Positions 8,334 through 18,282 of a stretch of DNA of 64,000 nucleotides are shown in pieces (position 1 is the first letter of the stretch; each line of letters starts with the position of its first letter). The position numbers and the translations under genes were made by a program. The stretch is from Draconibacterium halophilum (GTDB taxonomy: Bacteria > Bacteroidota > Bacteroidia > Bacteroidales > Prolixibacteraceae): the NCBI RefSeq assembly GCF_010448835.1, contig NZ_CP048409.1:1930001-1994000 (forward strand), read 5' to 3'. The notes beneath the pieces were generated by a model. It worked only from the letters and a program-made list of their open reading frames with translations. It had not been told where the DNA came from and did no database searches.

Positions 8334-11300
8334 TTATAATGTAAGATTAATACCAAATACGATTGTCCTCACACTTGGGTAGTTGATATCCCAGTTGTTC
8401 GAACCTCGGCCAATACTTCTTTCTTCAGGGTCCCAGCCAATCCAGTCGGTGAAGGTGTAAAGGTTACGACCACTCAAATACATGCTCAATGCATCAACAC
8501 CAATTTTGTTGGTTAGCTGCGATGGGAAGTCGTAATTGAGTGTAATGTCTTTAATTCTTGTAAAGTTATTTTTAACCGGGAATCCATATCCGTGAGGATT
8601 TGAATTTTTATTTAGCGAACGCCATTCGTTGCTTTGGTTTTCAGGAGTCCAGTATCCAATTTCGGCAAAACTGTTACGACGTTCAATTTCGTCGGAAGCC
8701 ATACTCAGGTGAGCATTTCCGCGCATTGCACCTTGTGTGGTTTGAATAAATACATTAAAGGTGAAGTTTTTATAGCTAAATGTATTGGTTAAACCACCGG
8801 TCCACTTAGGTGCTCTTTGTCCCAGAATCGAACGGTCATCGTCATTAATCACTCCGTCAGGCACACCGTCAGGACCACTTATGTCGGCTAATTTTACATC
8901 ACCTGGTTTTGCTACCGGATCCCAATCTAAATGATCGCCATTGGCAATTTCATCTTCCTGCCAAATTCCCACTTTGGTATAATCGCGGATTACTCCGATA
9001 GGTTCGCCAATAAACCAGCCACTTCCCAGGTCGTCCTGTCCATCGCCATATAATTCAACAATCTCAGTTTTGTTTGTAGAGAATACAATTGAGCTGTTCC
9101 ACTTAAAATCAGTAGTAGAAATATTTACCGTATTCAATGTAAGTTCAAGTCCCTTTGTTGAAGTTTTACCAATATTTGATGTTACTGAAGAGAATCCAGA
9201 TGCGATAGGAAGTTTTCGTGCCAACAGCAAATCAGAGTTTGTTGCTGTATATACATCCACCGAACCGTTTATCCGGTTATCAAAGAATCCAAAATCCAAA
9301 CCTGCGTTAAAACTTTCTTTTGTTTCCCAGCTTAAGTCGCTGTTTCCTAGACGGTCGGTAACCATTGCAATATTGGTTATTCCGCCTAATGCAATTTGGC
9401 GGTCGGCCATTGTTGTAAATGTTCTGTAAACACCCACAGCTTCGTTACCCGACTTACCATACGATAAACGCAGTTTCAGGTTGGTAATGTTTTCAGCATT
9501 CGCCATAAAGTTTTCGTGGCGCATATTCCATCCCAACGCAACAGATGGGAAAGTACCATATTTTAAGTCGTCAGAAAATACAGAAGAACCATCACGACGT
9601 ACTGTAAATGTGAATAAGTAACGGCTGTCGTAGACGTAATTTAAACGTCCCATTTGCGATATTGAAGCGTACCTGTCGGCATAAGAACTAACACTTGAGC
9701 TTGCACCCGCCTGCATTCTGTTCCAATCCAGTTCGTCGTTCACAAAATCGCGCGCTTGTGCCCAGTTATTGTTATAGTTTCTTTCCTGGGCAGCATATAC
9801 AGCAGTAACATCAAAATGATGTTTGTCGATATCGCGGTCGTAACGTAAAATATTCTCAATTGTATACGCTTGTGTTTCTGCGTGGTAAATTTCTGCTGTT
9901 CCCAGCTGGTCGTTTACCGATGCTCCGGTATAGCTGCTGGTTCGGCGTGGGATATACGAGAAACCTGCATTTAAACGATAGGTTAACCCGGTTAATGGTT
10001 TCCACATGTCGCCAAATGTTACAAATGCATATCCGTTTAAATTCACGTTATACTGACGTCTTTCAGGATTGGTTGTTGTTGGAAGCAATGGGTTTGCCCA
10101 AAGCGTTTCGCCGAACATTGGATAAATGGTATACGATCCATCTTCTTCAAACATTCTTCCGTATGGACTCATCGCCTCAGCATTTAACAGGTTGGCACGG
10201 CCACCGTCTCTGTTGTGATGAACGATTGATGAGTTGGTACCGATTTTTAAGTAATCAGTAACCTGAGCATCAATGTTTGTACGTAGAGAATAACGTTTGT
10301 AGTTGTAACCTTTAACAACACCTTGTTGATCTAATATGTCACCAGAAATGTAATAGTTCATATTCTCGGTTCCACCAGAAATGCTAACATTATGATTTTG
10401 CTGAACACCGGTTTGTGAAACTGCGTCAATCCAGTCGATAATGTGGTTGTTTGCATAGTTCTCAACCTCATATTCATACTTTACAGGTGCGTCATACAAT
10501 GGAGAACCATTGATTCTGTTTCCTTCAGCATAGCGGTTAAGCAATTCTTCAGGAGAAACCATTTCCGGAATATGAGCAAATTCCTCTACTCCGTAATAGC
10601 CTGAATAACGGATTTTTGGTGCTGATGATTTACCACGTTTTGTAGTTATTAAAATTACACCGTTTGCTCCGTTCATACCATAAATTGCGGTAGCCGATGC
10701 ATCTTTCAAAATCTCGATTGATTTGATGTCGTTAGGGTTGATGTCGTTGATCGATCCGTCCATTTTTGAAATAGGAATACCGTCAACTACAACATACGGA
10801 CTTGTAGAAGCGGTAAGTGAACCACCACCGCGAACAACAATTGAAGGAGACTCTCCCGGGATAGAAGAGGCCTGGCTAATATTAACGCCGGAAACCGCTC
10901 CCTGAACGGCCTGCATAACGTTTGAAACAGGAATTTTTGCCAGTCGTTCTTCCGATACGGAACTTACTGATCCGGTAACATCCGATTTCTTTTGCGTACC
11001 ATAACCTACTACCACAACCTCGTCAACACCAATTACGGCATCTTCCATGGTAACCTCAATGCTGGTTTGATCACCAACAGTTACCTCAACCTCTTTCATA
11101 CCAATAAAAGAGAAAACAAGGATATCTTCAGCGCGAACATCATTAAGCGAAAAGTTCCCGTCAACATCGGAAATAGTTCCGCGAGTTGTTCCTTTTACTA
11201 AAATCGAAACACCGGGTAATGACTCGCCGCTAGTGCTAAACACTGTACCAGTGACTGATTTTTCCTGTAATGCAGTTCCGGAACCGGCAAATGCTGCTGT

Positions 11301-11393
11301 TCCGTGAACAATGATTAACATCAATGTAACAGCCAGGGTTTTTAAAAGCCCATTGCAGAAATTACATTGATTCAATTTACTCTTCTTTTTCAT
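8334..11393 (-). CDS. SusC/RagA-family TonB-dependent outer-membrane transporter
   Basis: A 1019-residue outer-membrane transporter. A signal peptide of about 36 residues ends near AFA. A carboxypeptidase-regulatory-like beta-sandwich occupies about 46-115 (VTGTVFSTSGESLPGVSI). The junction DEVVVVGYGTQ near 124-134 precedes the plug domain, and the C-terminal 22-strand barrel ends in a terminal beta-strand, GINLTL. It imports oligosaccharide using TonB energy. No N-terminal STN/sigma-regulator signalling domain is seen, which fits control by the adjacent HTCS rather than by an anti-sigma factor. The glycan ligand cannot be read from sequence; the flanking GH16 and GH43 suggest a beta-1,3-linked galactan or glucan. 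Confidence 0.95.
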   Translation of the reverse strand: MKKKSKLNQCNFCNGLLKTLAVTLMLIIVHGTAAFAGSGTALQEKSVTGTVFSTSGESLPGVSILVKGTTRGTISDVDGNFSLNDVRAEDILVFSFIGMKEVEVTVGDQTSIEVTMEDAVIGVDEVVVVGYGTQKKSDVTGSVSSVSEERLAKIPVSNVMQAVQGAVSGVNISQASSIPGESPSIVVRGGGSLTASTSPYVVVDGIPISKMDGSINDINPNDIKSIEILKDASATAIYGMNGANGVILITTKRGKSSAPKIRYSGYYGVEEFAHIPEMVSPEELLNRYAEGNRINGSPLYDAPVKYEYEVENYANNHIIDWIDAVSQTGVQQNHNVSISGGTENMNYYISGDILDQQGVVKGYNYKRYSLRTNIDAQVTDYLKIGTNSSIVHHNRDGGRANLLNAEAMSPYGRMFEEDGSYTIYPMFGETLWANPLLPTTTNPERRQYNVNLNGYAFVTFGDMWKPLTGLTYRLNAGFSYIPRRTSSYTGASVNDQLGTAEIYHAETQAYTIENILRYDRDIDKHHFDVTAVYAAQERNYNNNWAQARDFVNDELDWNRMQAGASSSVSSYADRYASISQMGRLNYVYDSRYLFTFTVRRDGSSVFSDDLKYGTFPSVALGWNMRHENFMANAENITNLKLRLSYGKSGNEAVGVYRTFTTMADRQIALGGITNIAMVTDRLGNSDLSWETKESFNAGLDFGFFDNRINGSVDVYTATNSDLLLARKLPIASGFSSVTSNIGKTSTKGLELTLNTVNISTTDFKWNSSIVFSTNKTEIVELYGDGQDDLGSGWFIGEPIGVIRDYTKVGIWQEDEIANGDHLDWDPVAKPGDVKLADISGPDGVPDGVINDDDRSILGQRAPKWTGGLTNTFSYKNFTFNVFIQTTQGAMRGNAHLSMASDEIERRNSFAEIGYWTPENQSNEWRSLNKNSNPHGYGFPVKNNFTRIKDITLNYDFPSQLTNKIGVDALSMYLSGRNLYTFTDWIGWDPEERSIGRGSNNWDINYPSVRTIVFGINLTL

Positions 11394-11444
11394 AAAGATT
11401 TACGATTAAATTATTAAAATTGAAATAGTTATAATTTTAAATAT

Positions 11445-12353
11445 TTAGTTGGTTTCTGTGGTTGCTTTGTATACTCTTACATAATCAACTTGGAATCGAA
11501 TTGGGAACTCGGTAAGCGCAGGATCTCCGCCATTGCCTCCAATTGCCAGATTAAGTAGTAAGTAGAATTTCTGATCGGAGGTAAAAGGGTTACCGCCGTC
11601 AGGGTTAATAGTTTGTTTCAGATCGACTTGGTTCAACAATTCATCATCAATATAAATGCTGATCTGTTCTTCATCCCAATGCATCGACCAGGTGTGGAAT
11701 TTTTCGGCCCAGTCGGGATCGGCTTGTGTAAAATGCTTTAACGGTATTTTGGCATCGTCCCAGTGGGGCTGGTATTTGATTTCCGATCCCCATGCAGCAT
11801 TAGCTAAAATGTGTGGTACATTGTTAATTCGATAAAACTCCATAATATCTATCTCGCCGCAATAAGGCCAGTTTTGCTTGGTCCCCAACATCCATATTGC
11901 AGGCCATGCACCGTTCGATACATTAATCTTTGCTCTTATTTCAAAGTAGCCAAACGGGAACCACTCTTGAAGATCTTTAGTAATAAGGCATGCTGATGAA
12001 TACTCAGCGCGCGAACGATTCGTGCGCCAGTCGTCGCTAAGCGGATTATAATTTGGGTTATACGTGTTTTCTCTCTTTCCTTCTATGGTTAAATGGCCGT
12101 TAACGCAATACGCATTTTGTGGTTTATACCATTGAAGCTCCCGGTTGCGCACAAAACCATATTCGAAACTCCAGTTTCGCGGATCAGGATAACCGTCGGT
12201 ATCAAAATTATCCTCCCAAATAAGTTGAAAGTCTTTGGGAACTGTTTTTTCTAAATCTTCTTTTTTGGAGGCATAGCAACTGCACCCAACAAAAAAGCAT
12301 ATAATTAGAAACAGCTTAATAAGAATAGTTTTCGTATGGTTAATACGAGTCAT
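11445..12353 (-). CDS. GH16 endo-beta-glycanase, lipoprotein
   Basis: A 302-residue single-domain GH16 jelly-roll enzyme. The catalytic motif GEIDIMEF gives Glu167 (nucleophile), Asp169 and Glu172 (acid/base), the E-x-D-x-x-E form of laminarinase-like subfamilies. The conserved aromatic cleft segments NGAWPAIWMLG and FYLLLNLAIGG are present. The signal peptide ends FVGC (Cys24), so it is a likely surface or periplasmic lipoprotein that makes the first endo cuts. Substrate candidates are beta-1,3-glucan or beta-1,3-galactan; the galactanase-like GH43 across the promoter region favours galactan, but this is inference. It is the first gene of the minus-strand SusCD operon, 51 bp ahead of SusC. 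Confidence 0.9.
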   Translation of the reverse strand: MTRINHTKTILIKLFLIICFFVGCSCYASKKEDLEKTVPKDFQLIWEDNFDTDGYPDPRNWSFEYGFVRNRELQWYKPQNAYCVNGHLTIEGKRENTYNPNYNPLSDDWRTNRSRAEYSSACLITKDLQEWFPFGYFEIRAKINVSNGAWPAIWMLGTKQNWPYCGEIDIMEFYRINNVPHILANAAWGSEIKYQPHWDDAKIPLKHFTQADPDWAEKFHTWSMHWDEEQISIYIDDELLNQVDLKQTINPDGGNPFTSDQKFYLLLNLAIGGNGGDPALTEFPIRFQVDYVRVYKATTETN

Positions 12354-12672
12354 AAATTAAAGTTTTGGTTCAATGGTTTCGTTTCCTTCTGTTTTGAATA
12401 GAACTTTACAAATTTGTGGTTAAATTTTATTAATGATTTGAACAAAATCGAAGGACACTTTCAATTAATTGAAATCGATTGCATAAATTTGAAAATTACT
12501 AACACTTATTTGATGATGTAAGTAGTTGTTTTTCTAATAAAGAGTCGCAACTAGCATATTATTAGCGCCTTATGTTTTAATAGTAAAAGTTACTATTAAT
12601 GAAAGGAGTGCCGGTTTTCGGCAGAAATTTGTTATTTTGAAATTGAAAACTTTAAACGACGTGTAGACTGCA
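12354..12672. promoter_or_regulatory. Divergent promoter region of the GH16/SusCD operon and HTCS gene, with a 16-bp palindrome
   Basis: This 319-bp AT-rich gap separates the GH16 gene (minus) from the HTCS gene (plus) and must hold both promoters. TTTCAATTAATTGAAA at 12459-12474 is a perfect 16-bp palindrome lying about 106-121 bp upstream of the GH16 start. TAAATTTG near 12483 fits the Bacteroidota -7 consensus TAnnTTTG on the plus strand, but it would give the HTCS a long leader. No ORF or RNA gene is seen. Confidence 0.5.
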
Positions 12673-15600
12673 ATGCAGAAGACTTTTATTATACTATTTT
12701 TTGTACTTGTTTATAGCTATATAACCACGGCTCAAAACGAGCTTTATTTCTCACATTTGGGAACTGAGCATGGACTGACCATAGATAAAGCTAATGACAT
12801 TGTTCAGGATCAAAAAGGATTTATTTGGATTGGTACCATAAATGGATTGACCCGGTATGATGGTTACGACTATGTAACTTATCAGCCCCAATATCATGAT
12901 TCAACTTCTATCTCGAACCGTGAAATTACGAAGTTACTGGTTGATAAAACCGGAAATTTGTGGATTGGAACAGCAAGTGGTTTAAATTTTATGGATGTTC
13001 GGGACGGTACAATAAAACGCTATAAAATCAGAAACCGAATAATGTCGTTGCTGGAAGATGACAAAGGTTTTATATGGATTGGTACCTGGAGCGACGGACT
13101 CTACATTCTCGATCCGGAAACAGGAGAAATGAAACACTATTTAGCCAATGATGTAATTAGCGATTTACACCTTGATTCCAAAAATATTGTGTGGATTGCT
13201 TCGTACAACGGCTTGCTGCGTTTTAACCCTGAAACCGGAGATTATAAACGTTATGTTCCGGAAACAGGAATAAATTCAATTTCAAATGCAACCGTTACCC
13301 AGGTAGTAGAAGCAGATGAAGGGGTTCTTTGGATTGGAACCTGGGGAGGAGGATTGAACAAAGCTGTTTTAGATGATGACGGAGAGATTGTTCGTTTTCA
13401 GGTGTATCGGGTGGAAGACAGAGAGGGCAGTATTGGAGATAATGGAGTTTATCGTTTGTTTTACGATCAGTTTCATAATCTTTGGATCGGCTCATGGAAC
13501 GAGGGATTAAGTTTATTGAAACGCGATCAGCAACAACTTTCGCCTGAAGAAGCTCAATTCTGGGTTTATGAAGTTTCGGTTGATAATCCGGGGAGTTTGT
13601 CTTCGAATGCAATTTCAACAATTTTTGTCGATAAAAGCGGCTTACTTTGGGTTGGTTCAGCAAAAATCGACAGAGCTTCGATAACAGATAAAGGATTAAG
13701 CCGTTATGTTTTGCCATTGAGGATCGACAACCTGGGAAACAAAATCGTAGTGCAGTGTTTTGCGGCCTACAAAGATCAATTATGGGTGGGAACATCTTAT
13801 AATCTGTTACAATATGAAAAACAAAATGGGGTATATGTGCTGAAAAACAATTACGGAGAACAAACTTATACGCACAATGGGAATACTTTTATCGCTTATT
13901 CCATTTTCGACATGTTTGCAGATAGCACCGGATTATGGTTGGGTACGGAAGATGCCGGAGTAATTCATTACAATTATACGTCCGATCTCAGTCTTGATCT
14001 TACACATCGTGAATATTATAATTCACTAACACAGCCTTTATTACCCGGGAATAAGGTTGTTGATATAATTCCATCAAAAAAATATTCGGATGTAATTTGG
14101 GCCGGTATCAGAGAACGGGGCTTAGTTAAAATGAAGACCGATTCGCGAGGGAAACTGTCAATTGAAAGTATTGGCCGGAGAAATGGATTTGGCGCATTAA
14201 GCAGCAATATAATTAGAACCTTGCACGAAGATCGCTCAGGAAAGGTTTGGATTGGCACCGAAAACGGGCTTAATTGTTACGATCCCGAAACTGGAAATAT
14301 GAGCTATTATTTTTATTCACCTGCTGATACGAATTCGTTAAATGATAATACCATAAATGCCATTCTCGAAGATTCGTTTGGTAATTTGTGGATAGGGACA
14401 AACTCAGGATTAAACAAAAAGATTGAAACTTCTGACAAATCGGGAAATACTTCTGTAAAATTTAAAGGATTTCCCGAAACTGAATATATCCAAAACGGAT
14501 ATATATCGGGTTTAATGGAGGATCAGCTCGGGCATTTGTGGATTCGTACTTTCCAGGGAATGTTGGTGTTTGGTGTTGAAAACGAAGAAATTGAGGAAAA
14601 ATACTTCTCGCAGGATTATCGAAATGATCGATTGGAACGAAATACCGAAATGCCTTTGTTGGATGGTAGAATGTTAGTTGGTAATTTAGCACGTTTTGCA
14701 TTGTTTGATTCGCAGAGTATTAATAATACATCGGAGTCGTCCGGCGTTGTTTTATCCGATATCCGTGTTTATGATAAAAGCATGAACCGGGAGAATAAGT
14801 TGAGAAAAGATTATGGTTTAACTTCGGCGGTCGCCTATGCCGACAAAATTGCGCTGTCGAATAAGGATAAAATGATCACGTTCAGTTTCTCCGATATGGA
14901 TTTTATTAATTCGGGGGAAAGTGGTTATTCTTATAAATTGGAAGGCTTTGATACTCAGTGGAACAATGCTGAAAGAAGAAATACGGCTACCTATACAAAC
15001 CTTCCTCCGGGCGATTATACATTTAAAGTTGCCGTAACCCAGGGTAAATCTCCTGACCTCGATACCGTTTCTTCATTTCGGGTAATAATGATGCCACCAT
15101 GGTGGAAATCGAAATTAGCCACAATAATTTATCTGTTCATATTTTTAGGACTTTTGTACTTTTTTCAAAAATACTCGATTATTAATGCACGAAAAAAGAG
15201 TGAGCTGGCATTTGAACATTTGAGGGCAGAGGAATTAAAAAAACTTGATGAACAGAAAACACTTTTCTTTACAGATATCACACACGAGTTGCGAACGCCG
15301 CTAACACTTATTCTGGGCCCATCAAAAGAATTATTGGACGATAAAAACCTTACGCCCGAGTCGCACAAGCTGGCACACCTGATTAATACCAGTACCTATA
15401 AACTTTTGCGTTTGGTTAATCAATTGTTGGAGTTCAGGAAAATTGAAAAAGGTATTCCTGATAGTCTATATATTCAATACTGTAATTTGACAAACCTGCT
15501 TCATGAAGTTTTCAAATTTTTTAAACCAATGGCCGACTCGCGGCAAATTGAATTTAGTTTAAATACCGCCCCCGAAAATATTATGGCCTATTTTGACCCT

Positions 15601-16827
15601 GACAAAATGGAGAAAATAGTGTTTAATCTCTTGTCGAATGCATTTAAATATTCGCCCGATAACAGTGCTATTTCTATAAATGTATTCGAGCGCAACAACA
15701 CCGAAAATGAAAAAAAGGTGGTGATAGAAGTACAAGATAGTGGTATAGGAATTGCCAAAGAATACCAGGAAAAAATATTTGAGCGCTTCTTTCAGGTGAA
15801 GCAGATACGAACACAAAGTACCGGCGGAATTGGATTGTTTATGGCCAAGGCAATGATTGAGCAGCATGGCGGAACAATTCAGTTAGATAGCGAAGTGGGT
15901 AAAGGAAGTTGTTTTCGCTTATTTTTACCCATGAGTAAAGAGCTGGCAGCAAAGGCTGTGAAAAACGAGAAATGGAAACCGGAGGATTCTCTAACTGGCT
16001 CCGCTCAACCGGAAGATACTATTTTCGACAATATTTTACACGACAATCCTTTTGGTGGCTTGGATAGTAAAAAACCACATGTATTGGTTGTTGAAGATGA
16101 TACTGACCTGAAAGAATTTTTGTGTACCGGCTTATCAAAACATTTAAATGTTGAGTGTGCCGGAAATGGGAAGGAAGCACTTGCGAAAATTAAAGAAAAC
16201 GTTCCCAATCTGATTCTTTCAGATGTGATGATGCCAGAAATGGATGGTTTTGAGCTGTGTAGCATACTTCGGAACGATCTGGATTATTCGCATATTCCTG
16301 TAATTTTTCTTACGGCCAAAACCATGCACGAAGACCAGATAAAAGGATTAAAACTTGGGGCTGTCGATTACATTCACAAACCGTTTAATATGGTTTCTTT
16401 GTCGCTAAAGATTTTCAATTTACTGAACCTGCAAAAACAAAAACAAGAACGTTTGCGCACCGAACAACTGCTGGAGCCCGGGCATATTGAGTTGTCATCG
16501 TTGGATGAGGAATTTCTGAAAGCTGCCGTTCAGTCGGTACAAAACAACCTGGATAATACTGATTTTGATGTGGAAGCTTTTAGTGCCGAACTTAAAGTTA
16601 GTGCCAACCAGGCCTATCGAAAAATAAAAGCATTAACCGGGCAAACAGCTAATGAGTTTATTCGTACGCAACGTTTAAAAGTCGCATCGGGCCTGCTTGT
16701 TCAGAATAAACGATCGATTAGTGAAGTAATTTATATGGTTGGGTTTACAAGTCCGTCGTATTTTAGTCGTTGTTTTAAAGATTTCTACGGTTGTACACCA
16801 AAAGAATATATTGAGAAAAATACATAG
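12673..16827 (+). CDS. Hybrid two-component system regulator (HTCS) of the GH16/SusCD locus
   Basis: A 1384-residue all-in-one sensor-regulator. A signal peptide ends near residue 20. About 14 propeller-type repeats (variants of GxIWIGTxxGLxxYD) form the periplasmic sensor, followed by a Y_Y_Y domain near 720-795 (YSYKLEGFDTQWN, LPPGDYTF). One transmembrane helix lies near 812-832. The kinase core has His871 (ITHELRTP) and an ATPase with NAFKYSPDN and DSGIGI. The receiver has Asp1184 (LILSDVMMPEMDG), and the C-terminus is an AraC-type DNA-binding domain. HTCS proteins bind an oligosaccharide in the periplasm and switch on the neighbouring locus. Divergence from the GH16 operon and the GH43 gene immediately downstream point to these as targets. 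Confidence 0.95.
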   Translation: MQKTFIILFFVLVYSYITTAQNELYFSHLGTEHGLTIDKANDIVQDQKGFIWIGTINGLTRYDGYDYVTYQPQYHDSTSISNREITKLLVDKTGNLWIGTASGLNFMDVRDGTIKRYKIRNRIMSLLEDDKGFIWIGTWSDGLYILDPETGEMKHYLANDVISDLHLDSKNIVWIASYNGLLRFNPETGDYKRYVPETGINSISNATVTQVVEADEGVLWIGTWGGGLNKAVLDDDGEIVRFQVYRVEDREGSIGDNGVYRLFYDQFHNLWIGSWNEGLSLLKRDQQQLSPEEAQFWVYEVSVDNPGSLSSNAISTIFVDKSGLLWVGSAKIDRASITDKGLSRYVLPLRIDNLGNKIVVQCFAAYKDQLWVGTSYNLLQYEKQNGVYVLKNNYGEQTYTHNGNTFIAYSIFDMFADSTGLWLGTEDAGVIHYNYTSDLSLDLTHREYYNSLTQPLLPGNKVVDIIPSKKYSDVIWAGIRERGLVKMKTDSRGKLSIESIGRRNGFGALSSNIIRTLHEDRSGKVWIGTENGLNCYDPETGNMSYYFYSPADTNSLNDNTINAILEDSFGNLWIGTNSGLNKKIETSDKSGNTSVKFKGFPETEYIQNGYISGLMEDQLGHLWIRTFQGMLVFGVENEEIEEKYFSQDYRNDRLERNTEMPLLDGRMLVGNLARFALFDSQSINNTSESSGVVLSDIRVYDKSMNRENKLRKDYGLTSAVAYADKIALSNKDKMITFSFSDMDFINSGESGYSYKLEGFDTQWNNAERRNTATYTNLPPGDYTFKVAVTQGKSPDLDTVSSFRVIMMPPWWKSKLATIIYLFIFLGLLYFFQKYSIINARKKSELAFEHLRAEELKKLDEQKTLFFTDITHELRTPLTLILGPSKELLDDKNLTPESHKLAHLINTSTYKLLRLVNQLLEFRKIEKGIPDSLYIQYCNLTNLLHEVFKFFKPMADSRQIEFSLNTAPENIMAYFDPDKMEKIVFNLLSNAFKYSPDNSAISINVFERNNTENEKKVVIEVQDSGIGIAKEYQEKIFERFFQVKQIRTQSTGGIGLFMAKAMIEQHGGTIQLDSEVGKGSCFRLFLPMSKELAAKAVKNEKWKPEDSLTGSAQPEDTIFDNILHDNPFGGLDSKKPHVLVVEDDTDLKEFLCTGLSKHLNVECAGNGKEALAKIKENVPNLILSDVMMPEMDGFELCSILRNDLDYSHIPVIFLTAKTMHEDQIKGLKLGAVDYIHKPFNMVSLSLKIFNLLNLQKQKQERLRTEQLLEPGHIELSSLDEEFLKAAVQSVQNNLDNTDFDVEAFSAELKVSANQAYRKIKALTGQTANEFIRTQRLKVASGLLVQNKRSISEVIYMVGFTSPSYFSRCFKDFYGCTPKEYIEKNT

Positions 16828-16983
16828 CACCGGTTAGTACATACAGTTTGAGGTCCTATTTGTTGAATATGTACAATTGTCTAGTTAATTTATGGCAATA
16901 TATTCCAAAACAGACTGATATTTTTGCAAAACCTTGTCGGAATAATTAGAATTAAATCAATAAAACCAAAATAACCAGTTATC

Positions 16984-18159
16984 ATGAAACTACGATCTAA
17001 CCAACATCTTTCAATTCTACTTACTGTCTTTTGTGTGTTTTTAATGGTTGTATTAATGGGATGCAGTTCGAAAAGGGACCAGCCTAAAGGAACTCAAAAT
17101 TTTGCTCCGGGGCAACCATGGTTAGATAGCGACAGCTTGCATATTAACGCACATGGAGGAGGAATTCTATATTCCAACAATACATATTATTGGTTTGGCG
17201 AACACAAAAGCGAACATACCAGTTCTGCACAGGTGGGGGTAAACTGTTATTCATCAACCGATCTTTACAACTGGAAGCACGAAGGTGTTGCACTGCCTGT
17301 TAGCGACAGTGTTGGTAGTGAAATTGAGGCTGGTTGTGTGATGGAACGCCCGAAGGTTATTTACAACGCAAAAACACAAAAGTTTGTATTGTATTTTCAT
17401 TTGGAACTAATAGGAAAAGGCTATGATGCCGCTCGCGTAGGAATTGCCGTAAGCGATAATGCTATAGGACCATATACTTATTTGTATTCGTTACGGCCAA
17501 ATGCAGGAATGTGGCCACAAAATATGACCGAAGAACAGAAAAATAGCAACGTCACACTGGATGATTTTTCCGATTGGTGGACGGATGACTGGATGCAAGC
17601 CGTTGATAATGGTTTGTTTATCCGTCGCGATTTTGAAGGAGGGCAAATGTCGCGCGATATGACCTTGTTTGTTGATGATGACGGGAAGGCTTATCATATT
17701 TATTCCTCGGAAGAAAACCTTACACTGCATATTGCCGAACTGAGTGATGATTACTTAAATTACACCGGAAAATACATCCGCGTTGCACCCGGTGGACACA
17801 ATGAAGCGCCCGCAGTTTTTAAGAAAGACGGAACGTATTTTATGATTACCTCGGGTTGTACAGGCTGGGATCCCAATGCTGCCCGAATGTTTACCGCTGA
17901 ATCGATTTGGGGCCCCTGGGAACAACATTCAAATCCTTGTGTTGGCGAGGATGCCGATCTGACATTTCACTCACAAAGCACCTATATTTTACCTGTTACC
18001 GGGAAAGATGATGCTTTTATTTTTATGGCCGACCGCTGGAATCCGAAGAAACCAATTGATGCAACATATATTTGGTTGCCTATTGAGTTTGAGGACGAAT
18101 TGCCGGTATTAAAATGGAAGAATCAATGGGATCTTAGTGAATTTGCCGAAACAAAATAA
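16984..18159 (+). CDS. GH43 enzyme, exo-beta-1,3-galactanase-like (subfamily 24 type), lipoprotein
   Basis: A 391-residue lipoprotein (lipobox VVLMGC, Cys27) with a five-bladed GH43 propeller. The opening INAHGGGILYSNNTYYWFGE and the ERPKVIYN segment are characteristic of the exo-beta-1,3-galactanase group. In the fungal galactanase Pc1,3Gal43A the key residues are two glutamates and a glutamine that replaces the usual aspartate base. The matching positions here appear to be Glu121 (ERPK), Glu274 (NEAPAVF) and Gln331 (HSQST). The spacing between the last two is close, while an insertion of about 45 residues lies between the first two. It would release galactose from beta-1,3-galactan side-chain backbones. 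It lies 156 bp downstream of the HTCS and is probably under its control. Confidence 0.75.
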   Translation: MKLRSNQHLSILLTVFCVFLMVVLMGCSSKRDQPKGTQNFAPGQPWLDSDSLHINAHGGGILYSNNTYYWFGEHKSEHTSSAQVGVNCYSSTDLYNWKHEGVALPVSDSVGSEIEAGCVMERPKVIYNAKTQKFVLYFHLELIGKGYDAARVGIAVSDNAIGPYTYLYSLRPNAGMWPQNMTEEQKNSNVTLDDFSDWWTDDWMQAVDNGLFIRRDFEGGQMSRDMTLFVDDDGKAYHIYSSEENLTLHIAELSDDYLNYTGKYIRVAPGGHNEAPAVFKKDGTYFMITSGCTGWDPNAARMFTAESIWGPWEQHSNPCVGEDADLTFHSQSTYILPVTGKDDAFIFMADRWNPKKPIDATYIWLPIEFEDELPVLKWKNQWDLSEFAETK

Positions 18160-18244
18160 TAATCTGAGTTCGATACTAAATATTAACCTGAGAAATACAG
18201 AAATGTGCAAGATTTAGAATAGAACTCAGTTAATAGTAATTTAT

Positions 18245-18280
18245 AAAAGCCGCAGCAGGACATTCTTACTGCGGCTTTTT
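18245..18280. terminator. Bidirectional terminator between GH43 and AraC-type gene
   Basis: AAAAGCCGCAG (18245-18255) and CTGCGGCTTTT (18269-18279) form an 11-bp stem, with T-tracts readable on both strands. It separates the convergent GH43 gene and AraC-type regulator gene, ending 3 bp from the regulator's stop codon. Confidence 0.9.
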
Positions 18281-18282
18281 TG

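Noticed and set aside
13295..13795. Long antisense open frame (166 codons) inside the first HTCS gene
   Set aside because: It has no family-like features and lies opposite strongly conserved propeller repeats, so it is a shadow frame.
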